Both the position numbers and the translations under genes were made by a program. From NCBI RefSeq assembly GCF_002251795.1, contig NZ_NOXU01000024.1, forward strand, positions 233,805-297,804: 64,000 nt of DNA, read 5' to 3'. Below, in pieces: positions 45,517 to 55,104 of this stretch (position 1 is its first letter; the number at the start of each line of letters is the position of its first letter). Source of the DNA: Niveispirillum lacus. Its GTDB lineage: Bacteria > Pseudomonadota > Alphaproteobacteria > Azospirillales > Azospirillaceae. A model generated the notes under the pieces. The model saw only the letters and a program-made list of their open reading frames with translations, made no database searches and had not been told where the DNA came from.

Positions 45517-46647
45517 ATGCGGCACTGGTTGGCCACTGTCTGGTTCCTGGGCCGCAAGGAACTGTCCTCCCTGTTGGCGGACAAGGTGCTGCTGGCGTTG
45601 ATCCTTTATAGTTTCACCCTGTCGGTTTACACGGTGGCGACCGGGGTGAAGACCGATGTCAGCCATGCCCGCGTCGCCCTGGTCGATGGTGACCGGTCAG
45701 CCCTGACACACCGCATCGGGGACGCCCTGCTCCCCCCCTATTTCCGCGCGCCCGACCGGTTGGACCGCAGTGACGTCGATGCCGCCATGGATCGCGGTGA
45801 CTATACGTTCATCATTGACCTGCCCCCGCGGATGGAGGCGGACCTGCGCAGCGGCCATTCGCCCCTGGTGCAACTGAATATCGACGCTACCGCCATGACC
45901 CAGGCTGGGCTGGGAAGCGCCTATATCCAGCAGATCATCGCCCAGGAAGTGGCTGAAACCCTGGACCCACGGGCAAGCACAGTCACTCCCGTCGCCCTGG
46001 TGTCCCGCACCCTGTTCAACCCCAATCTGGAAGGCCTGTGGTTCCAGGCTGTGATGGCGGTGATCCAGTTCATCACCATCCTGTCCATTCTTCTGGTCGG
46101 TGCCGCCGTGATCCGGGAACGGGAGCATGGCACCATCGAGCATCTGCTGGTGATGCCCATCACGGCGTCGGAAATCGCCCTGGCCAAGATCTGGGCAAAT
46201 GGTCTGGTGATCCTGGTGGCGTCGGGATTGTCGCTGGCCTTTGTTGTCGAAGGCTGGCTGGGTGTGCCCATCCAAGGGTCGTTGGGCCTGTTTCTGGCCG
46301 GGGTGGCGCTTTACCTGTTTGCCACCACATCGCTGGGCATTCTGCTGGCCACCGTTACCCGGTCCATGCCGCAATTCGCCCTGATCGCCATTCCAATCTT
46401 CATGGTGCTGAACATGCTGTCGGGGGCGACATCCCCCTTGGAAAGCATGCCGGATGCCTTGCGCACCTTGATCCAATTGTCGCCCACCATGCATTTTGTC
46501 CAGCTCGCCCAGGCCATCCTTTATCGCGGGGCCGGACTGGAGATTGTCTGGCCGCAGATGCTGGTGCTGGCCGGCCTGGGCGCGGGTTTCCTGGCGGTTG
46601 CCCTGCCACAGTTTCGCGCCATGCTGGCCCGTAGCGAAACCGGGTGA
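45517..46647 (+). CDS. ABC-2 type permease, YhhJ-like
   Basis: A 376-residue membrane subunit. One N-terminal membrane segment (ADKVLLALILYSFTLSVYTV) is followed by an extracytoplasmic domain of about 140 residues and five segments (AVMAVIQFITILSILLVGAAVIREREHGTIEHLLVMP, which holds the EREHGTIE motif of the family). It starts 2 bp after the rbbA-like stop, with AGGAGGA just upstream, so it is the third gene of the exporter operon. Substrate unknown. Confidence 0.9.
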   Translation: MRHWLATVWFLGRKELSSLLADKVLLALILYSFTLSVYTVATGVKTDVSHARVALVDGDRSALTHRIGDALLPPYFRAPDRLDRSDVDAAMDRGDYTFIIDLPPRMEADLRSGHSPLVQLNIDATAMTQAGLGSAYIQQIIAQEVAETLDPRASTVTPVALVSRTLFNPNLEGLWFQAVMAVIQFITILSILLVGAAVIREREHGTIEHLLVMPITASEIALAKIWANGLVILVASGLSLAFVVEGWLGVPIQGSLGLFLAGVALYLFATTSLGILLATVTRSMPQFALIAIPIFMVLNMLSGATSPLESMPDALRTLIQLSPTMHFVQLAQAILYRGAGLEIVWPQMLVLAGLGAGFLAVALPQFRAMLARSETG

Positions 46648-46693
46648 CGGCTTCACGCCCGCCGGTCCCGGTCAGGGCAGGCGAGTGTGGGTC

Positions 46694-49006
46694 TCAGCCC
46701 AGCACTATCCCATGATCGGCGGCATAGGCCTTCAGATAGGGGCGCAGGCTGCGGACGGGCAGGTGGTACAGCCGGTCCATATAGGCCGATAAATCCCCCG
46801 CATGCAGGGTGCGCAACATGCTTTTCACCTCAAAAAAAGCGGGGGCGGACATGGAGAGGTGGCGAATGCCAACCCCCAGCAGGGCCATGGCATCCAGGGG
46901 TTTGCTGGCCATTTCCCCGCACAGCGACAGGGTCACCCCCGACTGCCCGCATTGTTCCACCAGCATCTTCAAGACCCGCAGCAAAGCCGGCGACAAAAGA
47001 TCATAGCGGTTGTTCAGCATCGGGTTGCCCCGGTCGCTGGCAAACAGGTACTGCAACATATCGTTCGAGCCGACCGACATGAAATCGACCAGCGGCAGCA
47101 GGGCATCCAACTGAAACAGCAGGGCCGGCACCTCCATCATCACACCGACCTTCAGGTTGGCCGGCCCCGGATGGCCGCTCTCCTTGAGGCGCTTGACCTC
47201 CAGGTCCAGGATGCGGCGGGCCTGTATAAATTCCGCCACGGTGGCCACCATGGGGAACATGATCCGCACCTCGCGGCCCGCCCCGGCCATCAGCATGGCG
47301 CGGAGTTGTTTGCGCAGCATCGACGGGCGATCCAGGCCGATGCGGATCGCACGCCAGCCCAGCGCCGGGTTCTCTTCGCCCAGTTCCGGAAAATAGGGCA
47401 GGGTCTTGTCGCCGCCGACATCCAGGGTGCGGAAATTGACCGGCTTATCGCCGGCTTCCTCCAGCACCTTGCTGTAATTGTCGAACTGGGTTGCCACGTC
47501 GGGATAGGAAGGGCGGACCATAAAGGGGATTTCGGTGCGGTACAGCCCGACACCGTCCGCCCCGGTTGTTTTCAGATGCGGCAAGTCGATCAACAGGCCG
47601 CAATTCAACATCAAGGTCACATGCTGCCCGTCCAGGGTGACAGCGGGCAGGTCGCGCAGCCGGGCATATTCCGCCTGACGTCGCTGACGCGCGGCCAGGC
47701 TGGCCACAAAAACCGCCTGGATATCATCAGCGGGCCGGACGAAGACCTGACCATTGTCGCCATCGACAATCAGGAAATCCAATGGTTCAACCCGGCGCAA
47801 AATATCGGCGGCCTGCCCCACGACAGGGATATCCAGCGCGCGGGCCACAATGGCGACATGGCTGTAGGCCGACCCTTCCTCCAGCACCAGGGCCCGCAAG
47901 CGGCGGCGATCATAATCCAGCAGTTCCGCCGGCCCCAGATTGCGGGCCACCAGCACAAATTCATCGGGCAGGGTGCCACCCGTGGCTGCCACAGGCTTAC
48001 CGGCCAGATGCTGCAACAACCGGTTGGTGATATCGTTCAGGTCCAGTAACCGGTCACGGATATAGGGGTCTGCCACCTGTGCCATGCGGGCGGAATTGTC
48101 ATCCTGCACGCGCTGTACCGCCGCTTCCGCCGTCAGGCCCGACCGGATCGCCTCACGGATCCGGTTCAGCCAACCGCGGTCGGCGGCGACCATGCGGTAG
48201 GTCTGCATGATCTCGGCATGTTCACTGTCAGACTCGCCCACCGCGATCAGCATCTGATCAATGGCCGAATGCATGCTGGTCACAGCCTCTTTCAGGCGGG
48301 CCAGTTCGGTCTCCGGATCATCGGCCACCATCTGCCGGATGGTCAGTTGCGGCCGGTGCAGGACCGCCACGCCCATGCCCACGCCGCGGTTCAAGCTGGT
48401 GCCTTCAACGCGCGAGGGCAGCAGGACCAGATCATTGACCACCGACAATTCGCGGCTATCGACCAGTTCGCCGACGACCACCAGTTCTGCCACGATCATG
48501 GCGATGGTCTGCAGCGTCTCCACTTCCTGTTCATCATACTCGCGCCGGTCCTTGTGCTGGATGGCCAGCACACCGCGCACACGGCCCCCGCGCAGGATGG
48601 GCACGGCCAGGAAGCCGTTGAACGGGTCTTCCCCCGTTTCCGGACGATAAGCAAAATTCGGATGGCTGGGCGCATTGGCCAGCGCGATGGGGCGGGAATG
48701 GGCCGCGACATCGCCGATCAGCCCCTCGCCCACACGCATGCGGGTCTTATGAACGGCATCCGGGTTCAGGCCGATGGTGGCGAACAGTTCCAGGACCTCA
48801 CCCGCACGCATGACATAGCAGGAGCAAACGTCCGCCGTCATTTCGTGGGCGATGGTCATCACGATCTTGTCGAGCCGACCTTGCGCCGACCCGCTGCCCG
48901 CCATGACGTCACGCAACCGCGCCAGCAGGCGCCGTGCGCCGGCTACGGGATCGGGGCTGCGCCCCACCTCCGGCAGGATCGCCGGGGTGCCGCTCATCAT
49001 CGTCAT
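46694..49006 (-). CDS. ptsP: GAF-containing enzyme I, PtsP (EI-Ntr)
   Basis: 770 residues. An N-terminal GAF sensory domain (about residues 20-175, RVGEGLIGDVAAHSRPIALAN) precedes the EI core. The phospho-histidine lies in SAYSHVAIVARALDIPVVG, and the PEP barrel carries LYRTEIPFM, FRTLDVGGDKTLPYF and SLCGEMASKP. It passes PEP phosphate to the nitrogen-type PTS (NPr, EIIA-Ntr), whose genes are not here. It is the second EI of the window; the other, ptsI, lacks GAF. The upstream 207-bp gap shows no clear promoter. Confidence 0.95.
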   Translation of the reverse strand: MTMMSGTPAILPEVGRSPDPVAGARRLLARLRDVMAGSGSAQGRLDKIVMTIAHEMTADVCSCYVMRAGEVLELFATIGLNPDAVHKTRMRVGEGLIGDVAAHSRPIALANAPSHPNFAYRPETGEDPFNGFLAVPILRGGRVRGVLAIQHKDRREYDEQEVETLQTIAMIVAELVVVGELVDSRELSVVNDLVLLPSRVEGTSLNRGVGMGVAVLHRPQLTIRQMVADDPETELARLKEAVTSMHSAIDQMLIAVGESDSEHAEIMQTYRMVAADRGWLNRIREAIRSGLTAEAAVQRVQDDNSARMAQVADPYIRDRLLDLNDITNRLLQHLAGKPVAATGGTLPDEFVLVARNLGPAELLDYDRRRLRALVLEEGSAYSHVAIVARALDIPVVGQAADILRRVEPLDFLIVDGDNGQVFVRPADDIQAVFVASLAARQRRQAEYARLRDLPAVTLDGQHVTLMLNCGLLIDLPHLKTTGADGVGLYRTEIPFMVRPSYPDVATQFDNYSKVLEEAGDKPVNFRTLDVGGDKTLPYFPELGEENPALGWRAIRIGLDRPSMLRKQLRAMLMAGAGREVRIMFPMVATVAEFIQARRILDLEVKRLKESGHPGPANLKVGVMMEVPALLFQLDALLPLVDFMSVGSNDMLQYLFASDRGNPMLNNRYDLLSPALLRVLKMLVEQCGQSGVTLSLCGEMASKPLDAMALLGVGIRHLSMSAPAFFEVKSMLRTLHAGDLSAYMDRLYHLPVRSLRPYLKAYAADHGIVLG

Positions 49007-49200
49007 GGCCTGACCAGTTCCATCCGCGAAGCACCAGGCCCGACCCCCAGGAAGGGCGGCCGGTCGGGTATCCCTACCACATGAAAGGCGGCATCACACG
49101 GATGGAATGGCGGTCAGCAACGGTTAAATCGGGCCTGGCAGGACGCGAAGCCGGATACCCGCATTCAGCAGCCTGGCTTGCGGCGCATGCGCGCCGTGAC

Positions 49201-49232
49201 GGTTTATGCCGGGTCAGAACCCGGCATAAACC
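49201..49232 (-). terminator. Perfect hairpin spanning the hslO stop codon
   Basis: A 14-bp perfect stem (GGTTTATGCCGGGT / ACCCGGCATAAACC) with a 4-base loop; the hslO stop TGA lies at the loop and the last codons form one arm. There is no T-run after it, so it may instead protect the 3' end or be REP-derived. Confidence 0.55.
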
Positions 49233-50185
49233 TCGTCCAGGTCGGTATCGGTGAAATTATAGGTAGCGTTGCAGAACTCGCAGCTCACCGCAACGACCCC
49301 ATCAATGCGCATGTCATCCAGATCAGCCCGGTCGATGCTGCGCAGGGCACCTGTCACCCGTTCGCGCGAGCAGCGGCAACCGGGGCGCAGCTCCTTGCGT
49401 TCATAGATGCGCGGGCGTTCCTCGTGGAACAGGCGGTAGATCAGGTCGTTGACCGTTAGAGCCGGGTCCAGCAGCTCCTGCGCGGTCACCGTCTCCAGCA
49501 GGACGCCGGCGCGATGCCAATCCTCGTCCCGGACACCGGGTTGATGATCGGCAAAGGTGCCAGCATCTTCGGGCGGCAAGGCCTGCAACATGATGGCGCC
49601 TCCCACCCATCGGCCATCGGCGTCCTTGGACACAAAGCTTTTGATGCTGGCGGCCAACTGTTCGGACTGTCGGAAATAATGGCGCACAGCATCGGCCAGC
49701 GTGGCCCCACGCAGTTCCACGATCCCCTGATAACGTTCGGTATGTTCACCCTGATCGACGGTGAAGGCGACATAACCAGCCCCCAGCAGCGCGCCCAGGT
49801 CGGGACGGAACCCCTTGTGTCGACGTTGTTCGGCAAGACGGTCGGCATCAAACCGCGCATACCCGCGAAGATCGCCAACCGAGGTCACGTCCGACACTGT
49901 GTAGGCGACCGGGCCGTCGCCCTTGGTCTGCAGCGTGAAGATACCGTCATATTTCAGGGACGAGGCGAGGGTAGCAGCCAGCAGAATGGTATCAGCCAGC
50001 AGGGGGGCCAGTTCGTCCGGGTACTTATGCCGGCTGATAATCTCATCCAGAGCCGGGCCCAGCCGGATCAGCCGCCCCCGGAAGGAGCTGCTGTCCAGCT
50101 GGAACGGCTGGCAGATATCGAATTCGGCCGTCACGTCATTGGTATCGTGGCGGGGATGGCCCGCCACGGGGGGGAGGGAATTCAT
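49214..50185 (-). CDS. hslO: Redox-regulated chaperone Hsp33
   Basis: A 323-residue holdase activated by oxidative unfolding. The N-terminal domain ([49 protein letters not shown]) is followed by a linker and the zinc redox switch with CRCSRERV (CxC) and CEFCNATY (CxxC) near the C-terminus. ATG 50185 overlaps the argF stop in an ATGA, so it is translated with argF; the in-frame ATG 50197 is less likely. Joining hslO to arginine genes is seen in other alphaproteobacteria. Confidence 0.95.
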   Translation of the reverse strand: MNSLPPVAGHPRHDTNDVTAEFDICQPFQLDSSSFRGRLIRLGPALDEIISRHKYPDELAPLLADTILLAATLASSLKYDGIFTLQTKGDGPVAYTVSDVTSVGDLRGYARFDADRLAEQRRHKGFRPDLGALLGAGYVAFTVDQGEHTERYQGIVELRGATLADAVRHYFRQSEQLAASIKSFVSKDADGRWVGGAIMLQALPPEDAGTFADHQPGVRDEDWHRAGVLLETVTAQELLDPALTVNDLIYRLFHEERPRIYERKELRPGCRCSRERVTGALRSIDRADLDDMRIDGVVAVSCEFCNATYNFTDTDLDEVYAGF

Positions 50186-51096
50186 CGGTTCAGGCACCAG
50201 GTCAAAATGCCCTTCTGGGCGTGCATACGGTTCTCTGCCTCATCCCACACGGCCGATTGCGGACCATCGATGACGCTGGACGTCACCTCCTCCTCGCGGT
50301 GGGCGGGCAGACAATGCATGAATATGGCGTCTTTTTTCGCCAGACCCATGATCCGATCGTTTACCTGATATGGTTTCAGCAGATTATGGCGGCGATGGGC
50401 ATCCTTATTATGCATCGAGACCCAGGTGTCGGTGACCAGGGCATCCGCCCCCGCCGCCGCCTCTTCCACGCTGCGATGCACGCTGACGCGGCCCTTTTTG
50501 GCCTTGATCCAATCCATTGTCTGGTAGGAGGGCGACAATTCCGGCGGGCAGGCGATGCGGAGTTCGAAATCAAACGCCACGGCCGCGTGAATGAAGCTTT
50601 CGCAGACATTGTTGGCATCGCCGGTCCAGCAGAAGACGGCATCCTTGATCGGACCCTTGCGTTCTTCATAGGTCAGGATGTCGGCCATGATCTGGACTGG
50701 ATGCGAACTGTCGGTGAGGCCATTGATGACGGGGACGGTCGCCGCCTCCGCCATCTCCTGCAGCTTCGCCTCATGGTCGGTCCGCAGCATGATGATATCG
50801 ACATAGCGCGACAGGACACGCGCCGTATCGCCAATGGTCTCACCATGACCAAGCTGGATTTCCTTGCCGGTCAGGCAAATGACCTCGCCGCCGAGCTGGC
50901 GCATGCCCACCTCGAACGACACACGGGTGCGCGTACTGGGTTTTTCAAAGATCAGGGCGAGGGTCTTGCCCAGCAGGGGGCGCTCCGCCCCCTGTCCACG
51001 TTTCATAAAGGCCGCGCGGGACAGCATCTCGCGCAACTCGTCAATGGAATGGTTATGGATATCCAGGAAATGGCGGGGGGATGTCGGCAGGGTCAT
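50182..51096 (-). CDS. argF: Ornithine carbamoyltransferase
   Basis: 304 residues; makes citrulline from ornithine and carbamoyl phosphate. The carbamoyl-phosphate loop is [15 protein letters not shown] (about residues 50-65), and the ornithine-binding and catalytic cysteine motif is [13 protein letters not shown] (about 265-278). [11 protein letters not shown] is also typical. The ATG overlaps the argD stop by 4 bases (ATGA) and its stop overlaps hslO in the same way, so three genes form one tightly coupled operon. Confidence 0.96.
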   Translation of the reverse strand: MTLPTSPRHFLDIHNHSIDELREMLSRAAFMKRGQGAERPLLGKTLALIFEKPSTRTRVSFEVGMRQLGGEVICLTGKEIQLGHGETIGDTARVLSRYVDIIMLRTDHEAKLQEMAEAATVPVINGLTDSSHPVQIMADILTYEERKGPIKDAVFCWTGDANNVCESFIHAAVAFDFELRIACPPELSPSYQTMDWIKAKKGRVSVHRSVEEAAAGADALVTDTWVSMHNKDAHRRHNLLKPYQVNDRIMGLAKKDAIFMHCLPAHREEEVTSSVIDGPQSAVWDEAENRMHAQKGILTWCLNR

Positions 51097-52265
51097 TGCG
51101 CCAGCTCCTGGCAGGTCTTGTCGATGATCGAGACGGCTTCGGCGATCTCCACGTCACCGATCGTCAGCGGCGGCAGGATACGGATGACATTTTCCGCCGC
51201 CGGAACGGTCAGCAGACCGTTCTCACGCAGGCGGGTGACCACCTCACCATTGGGCTTCACGCATTTCAGGCCCAGCATCAGACCCTTGCCGCGCGCATCG
51301 GCCAGGACAGTCGGATATGTGGCAACCAAGGTTTCCAACGCAGCCTTCAGCTTGGCACCCGTCGCGGTCACCTGATCCAGAAAGCCCGGCGCAGTAATGA
51401 CATCCAGAACGGCATTGGCCACCGCCATGGCGAGCGGGTTGCCGCCAAAGGTCGATCCGTGGGTGCCCGGCACCATGCCCTTGGCCGCTTTCTCGCTGAC
51501 CAGGCACGCACCGACCGGGAAACCGCCGCCGATACCCTTGGCGATGGGCATGACATCCGGGGTGACACCGGCCCATTCATGGGCAAACAGCTTGCCGGTA
51601 CGGCCCACACCCGTTTGGATCTCGTCAAACACCAGCAGCAGACCAAATTCATCCGCCGTGTCACGCAGCGCCTTCAGGTAGTCGTCGCTCCCGACGACAA
51701 TGCCACCCTCGCCCAGGATCGGTTCCACCACGATGGCGGCCGTCTGCGGTGTGATGGCAGCGCGCAGTTCGTTCATATTGCCGAACGGCACCTGATCGAA
51801 CGCGTCTAGCAGGGGGCCGAATCCGCCCACCATCTTTTCCGACTTGGCGGCGGCAATGGCGGTGGTGGATCGGCCATGGAAGGCCCCGCCGACCACGATG
51901 AAGCGGGTTTTTTCGGGGTGACCGGTATCATGCTGGTATTTGCGTACCGTCTTGACCGCGCATTCAAACGCCTCCACGCCGGAATTGGTGAAGAACATCG
52001 TGTCCGCAAAAGTCAGGTCACACAGCCGCTTGGCCAATTGTTCCTGGCCCGCGACCCGGAACAGGTTGGACGTGTGCCACAGCTTGCCCGCCTGCTCGGT
52101 CAGCTTTTCCACCAGATAGGGGTGCGCATGACCTAAGGCGTTCACCGCGATGCCGGCGGTGAAATCCAGGAATCGTCGGCCTGTCGTGTCCCAGATATGG
52201 GCGCCTTCACCCCGGTCGAACACAATGTCGATGCGGGAATAGGTGGGCATCACAACAGGGATCAC
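51093..52265 (-). CDS. argD: Acetylornithine aminotransferase
   Basis: A PLP aminotransferase of about 390 residues in arginine synthesis; it may also serve as the succinyldiaminopimelate enzyme. Motifs are [58 protein letters not shown] and the PLP lysine in [14 protein letters not shown]. Three starts fit: ATG 52286, GTG 52265 and ATG 52250. GTG 52265 has GGAG seven bases upstream and is chosen. A TTGACA-type promoter lies about 70-95 bp before it. First gene of argD-argF-hslO. Confidence 0.94.
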   Translation of the reverse strand: MIPVVMPTYSRIDIVFDRGEGAHIWDTTGRRFLDFTAGIAVNALGHAHPYLVEKLTEQAGKLWHTSNLFRVAGQEQLAKRLCDLTFADTMFFTNSGVEAFECAVKTVRKYQHDTGHPEKTRFIVVGGAFHGRSTTAIAAAKSEKMVGGFGPLLDAFDQVPFGNMNELRAAITPQTAAIVVEPILGEGGIVVGSDDYLKALRDTADEFGLLLVFDEIQTGVGRTGKLFAHEWAGVTPDVMPIAKGIGGGFPVGACLVSEKAAKGMVPGTHGSTFGGNPLAMAVANAVLDVITAPGFLDQVTATGAKLKAALETLVATYPTVLADARGKGLMLGLKCVKPNGEVVTRLRENGLLTVPAAENVIRILPPLTIGDVEIAEAVSIIDKTCQELAQ

Positions 52266-52331
52266 GGCTGCACTCCATGGAGCCATCGTCCAAAACGCCA
52301 CAAACCCAATGTCCGGGCGCCGGAACCGGGG

Positions 52332-52360
52332 ACTATTGGCCCCAAGGATGCCCCTGTCAA
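52332..52360 (-). promoter_or_regulatory. argD-argF-hslO promoter
   Basis: On the minus strand TTGACA (perfect), 17 bp, then AATAGT (4 of 6). The predicted start near 52325 gives a leader of about 60 bases before the GTG. No ARG-box-like operator was recognised. Confidence 0.6.
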
Positions 52361-52517
52361 CGCACCCCCATGCATCCCTCACGTGACATGGGCAAGAAGC
52401 GTTGCGGATTTAACCCTTTCAGCTTATGAATGAAACCGAAATGACGGCCCGTTTCCTCATGGTCTGTCGCAATAATGCCGACCGTCTCCCGGTCCCTCTG
52501 GCGGAGTTGTTCAACCG

Positions 52518-52934
52518 ATGCCCAACGATATCCTGGACCCGCGCAGTTTCCAGCGTCCCGGCCTGCATGGTATTGCCGAAGCGGCGGTTGAAAGCGGGCC
52601 CTCCACCGGGGGCATCACCACCATCTCCGCCGAAGCCCGCATCGAAGGGGCGAAGATTTCCCACTGCCACACGTTACATGTGGCCGGTCGGCTGGTTGAT
52701 GTCACCCTGAACGAGATCAAGATCCTGGAAATCGCCGAGGGCGGCCATTTTGAGGGTGTGGCCAAGGTCGAGCAGATGCGCGTCAATGGTCGCGCCACCG
52801 GCACCTTGGAGATCACCGGCATCCTGTCCGTCGGGGAAACCGGCCAGGTGGACGGTACCATCCGGTATGGTCGCATCAATATCGCCGATGGCGGCAGTGT
52901 GACCGGGTCGTTGCAGACGGGCAAGACGCCGTAA
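52518..52934 (+). CDS. Bactofilin family protein
   Basis: A 138-residue polymer-forming cytoskeletal protein. The core (about residues 30-130) is a right-handed beta-helix of short repeats (ISAEARIEGAKI, LHVAGRLVDVTL, KILEIAEGGHFEGVAK, MRVNGRATGTLEITGIL, VGETGQVDGTIRYGRINIADGG, VTGSLQTG). It is flanked by short disordered tails, as in bactofilins. These form filaments under the membrane and guide local wall synthesis. The frequent M23 peptidase neighbour is absent. It converges on the LpxR-like gene 21 bp downstream. Confidence 0.92.
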   Translation: MPNDILDPRSFQRPGLHGIAEAAVESGPSTGGITTISAEARIEGAKISHCHTLHVAGRLVDVTLNEIKILEIAEGGHFEGVAKVEQMRVNGRATGTLEITGILSVGETGQVDGTIRYGRINIADGGSVTGSLQTGKTP

Positions 52935-52955
52935 ACGGCGCCTGCCCTCTGGCTG

Positions 52956-53966
52956 TCAAAACTGCCAGGTTACGGCGACAGCGCCATATTCATCGCCTTC
53001 CGGCTGTCCGCTGAATTCACGGGTCCGGAAGACATGGGTATAGGTGACACGGGCATCATAGATGTTCAGCGCCACACCGGCCTGCACATCGGCGACCCAT
53101 ACCTTGCGGTCCACCGACCGGCTGTCGCGGAAGCTGTTGCCATCCAGAAAGATGTTGCGGGCCACAGCCCGGCCGGAAAAGCCCAGGAACCAGTAGAAGC
53201 CCACGGGATGGCGGGCATCGGGTTCAAAGAAGCCGCTGCCGGGCAGGGAGGGCTGGATACGTGCTGGCCCGAAATCGGCAGGCAACTGCCATCCGGCGCG
53301 CAGCATGAAGCCGGCATCGGCATAGGTGGCAACATTGCCCACCGCCCCACCGACATGGGGCATGATGTCGATGCCAAAGCCGGTGGTTTCCACCAGATCA
53401 TAGCGCCAACTGCGCTGATAAGTGATGACGATGCCCGGCTCATTATGCAGTTGCGTGTCCCAGCCCAGGGGTTTGGGCGCATCGGTCAGGCGGTGGACGA
53501 TCTTCTGCGCCGGTTCGGCCAGCGATGCCGGGCCCACGATCCCCAGTGTCAATTGCAGCTGGTCCATGCGCCGGTTCGTCTCATTGATCAGCCCGGCCGA
53601 CCCATGCAACCAGCCGGCATAGGGCCGTTCGTTGAGGGGCGGGTCACGGGTTTCAATATCGCTGGGGGTATACATGTTCTGGCCCAGCGAAAAGACGGCC
53701 CGCACATGCCCATCCTGGGCAAAGAATGGCACCCAGCGCGCCCAGCGCCGGGTCCAGTCCGGCACCTCATCCCGCGCCGTGGTCCAGACCGCCTGCACAC
53801 CGTTGGTGTAATGCCGGTCCAGATTATAGAATAGGTCGTTCTCCAGGATCAGGGTAAGCGTCCCCGTCTCCGCCCCCGCCGTTGGCCCGGTAATTTCCGC
53901 CCGTCCCGGCCCGGTCAGGGCCAGGCCGGCCAACAGCGACAGGAAATAGATGCGGGCGCGTGACAT
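52956..53966 (-). CDS. LpxR-like outer-membrane lipid A deacylase
   Basis: 336 residues with a signal peptide (MSRARIYFLSLLAGLALTGPGRA) and the LpxR/DUF2219 pattern: LILENDLFYNLDRHYTNGVQ with the Asn/Asp residues used for calcium and catalysis, FSLGQNMYTPSDIE, and NERPYAGWLHGS. The rest is a 12-strand beta barrel ending in an aromatic (AVTWQF). LpxR removes the 3'-acyloxyacyl group of lipid A. It would remodel the outer leaflet, but activity on this organism's lipid A is not shown by sequence. Confidence 0.88.
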   Translation of the reverse strand: MSRARIYFLSLLAGLALTGPGRAEITGPTAGAETGTLTLILENDLFYNLDRHYTNGVQAVWTTARDEVPDWTRRWARWVPFFAQDGHVRAVFSLGQNMYTPSDIETRDPPLNERPYAGWLHGSAGLINETNRRMDQLQLTLGIVGPASLAEPAQKIVHRLTDAPKPLGWDTQLHNEPGIVITYQRSWRYDLVETTGFGIDIMPHVGGAVGNVATYADAGFMLRAGWQLPADFGPARIQPSLPGSGFFEPDARHPVGFYWFLGFSGRAVARNIFLDGNSFRDSRSVDRKVWVADVQAGVALNIYDARVTYTHVFRTREFSGQPEGDEYGAVAVTWQF

Positions 53967-54038
53967 GAGGGGTTTGAGCGTTGTTCAAGTGTGGTTAACG
54001 GAAATGGACCTCCGTTGCCCGCCCCGCAGTGACGCCCC

Positions 54039-54932
54039 TCACACCGGCGCGTTTATGGGCATGGCCGCACCCGACACCGCCTCGCCCACCCCCATGAATT
54101 GGCGGATCAGGGCAAAGGTGCCGTCGGGGTCGTCCCGGAAGGTGCCGTGCCCACAATGCGGGAAGCGGTGCAACTGGCTGGTTTCCTTGGGCAGCAGGCC
54201 GATAATCTCTTCTGAACATTCCCAGGGCGTGATCGGGTCCTGATCCCCGCACAGGACCAGCACCGGGCTGGCGGCACGGCCCAGGCTGTCACGAAAATCC
54301 ATGCCCCACATTTCCCCGCCGGGGCCGGAAAAATGTTCCAGAACCTCGGGCCGCATGATCGACCGCGCACGACCCGGCCCGTCCATGGGTGCCTTGACCG
54401 TATAATAGGGCATGACCTGGGCCGCATAGGGCAGGACCTTGTCGGCCTTGATATCAGACCAGAAGTCAGCCGCTGCCTGACCGATGGCAGGCCCGCCGCG
54501 CCGGGCAAACGCCTTGACGATCAGGTCCAACTGCATCCGCGCTGCGGTGGAAGACAGGATGATGCCCGCAGCATGGCCCGGATGGCGGCGCATATATTCC
54601 ATGGCAACAAAACCACCGAAGCTGTTGCCCAGCACGAACGGTTTCTCGATGCCCAAGGCGTCGCAGAACCCCTTCACATCATCGGCCCAGTGGGCCAGCG
54701 TCCAGGTGGCAGGGTCATTGCCGCCGCTGCGCCCCTGACCCCGATGATCGAGATAGATCACCTGGGCATCGGCCGACAGGCCGCTGAAGGCCGGCTTGAA
54801 ACTGGCATGGTCGAACCCCGGTCCGCCATGCAGCAACAGCAAGGTCGGCTTCTTGCGCAGGGACCCGCCGTCGGGCACCAGTTCCGCCCCTTCCACATCG
54901 AAATACAGCGGCACACCATTGACCATTACCCG
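54039..54932 (-). CDS. Alpha/beta hydrolase, proline iminopeptidase-like
   Basis: About 297 residues of the alpha/beta hydrolase fold. The oxyanion motif is LLLLHGGPGFDHA, followed by YLDHRGQGRSGG; the nucleophile Ser is in LGNSFGGFVAM, the Asp in CGDQDPITPWE and the His in FPHCGHGTFRD. HGGPG and DHRGQGRS are typical of proline iminopeptidases and related lactonases. A GTG at 54932 with GGGAG eight bases before it gives the N-terminus VRVMVNGVPLYFDVEG; ATG 54926 and 54983 are alternatives. Divergent from ggt; a joint role in peptide breakdown is possible. Confidence 0.85.
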   Translation of the reverse strand, partial: RVMVNGVPLYFDVEGAELVPDGGSLRKKPTLLLLHGGPGFDHASFKPAFSGLSADAQVIYLDHRGQGRSGGNDPATWTLAHWADDVKGFCDALGIEKPFVLGNSFGGFVAMEYMRRHPGHAAGIILSSTAARMQLDLIVKAFARRGGPAIGQAAADFWSDIKADKVLPYAAQVMPYYTVKAPMDGPGRARSIMRPEVLEHFSGPGGEMWGMDFRDSLGRAASPVLVLCGDQDPITPWECSEEIIGLLPKETSQLHRFPHCGHGTFRDDPDGTFALIRQFMGVGEAVSGAAMPINAPV

Positions 54933-55104
54933 CACGATCACATCTCCCGGCTGAAGCATTTGGCGCAGGCTGGCACGGGGCATAGGCCGGCGGCAAGGGT
55001 TGCCGGCGAGGTATGGCGGACGTAAAAGCAAGGTTGCTGGGAAACCAGCGCATAAGGCGACAGGGCGAAGGCCCGCAATCCAGGCACAGGAAGGCAATCG
55101 GACA

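Noticed and set aside
52426..52710. 94-codon frame overlapping the start of the bactofilin gene
   Set aside because: It is in another frame than the bactofilin, which has clear beta-helix repeats; no ribosome site was seen.
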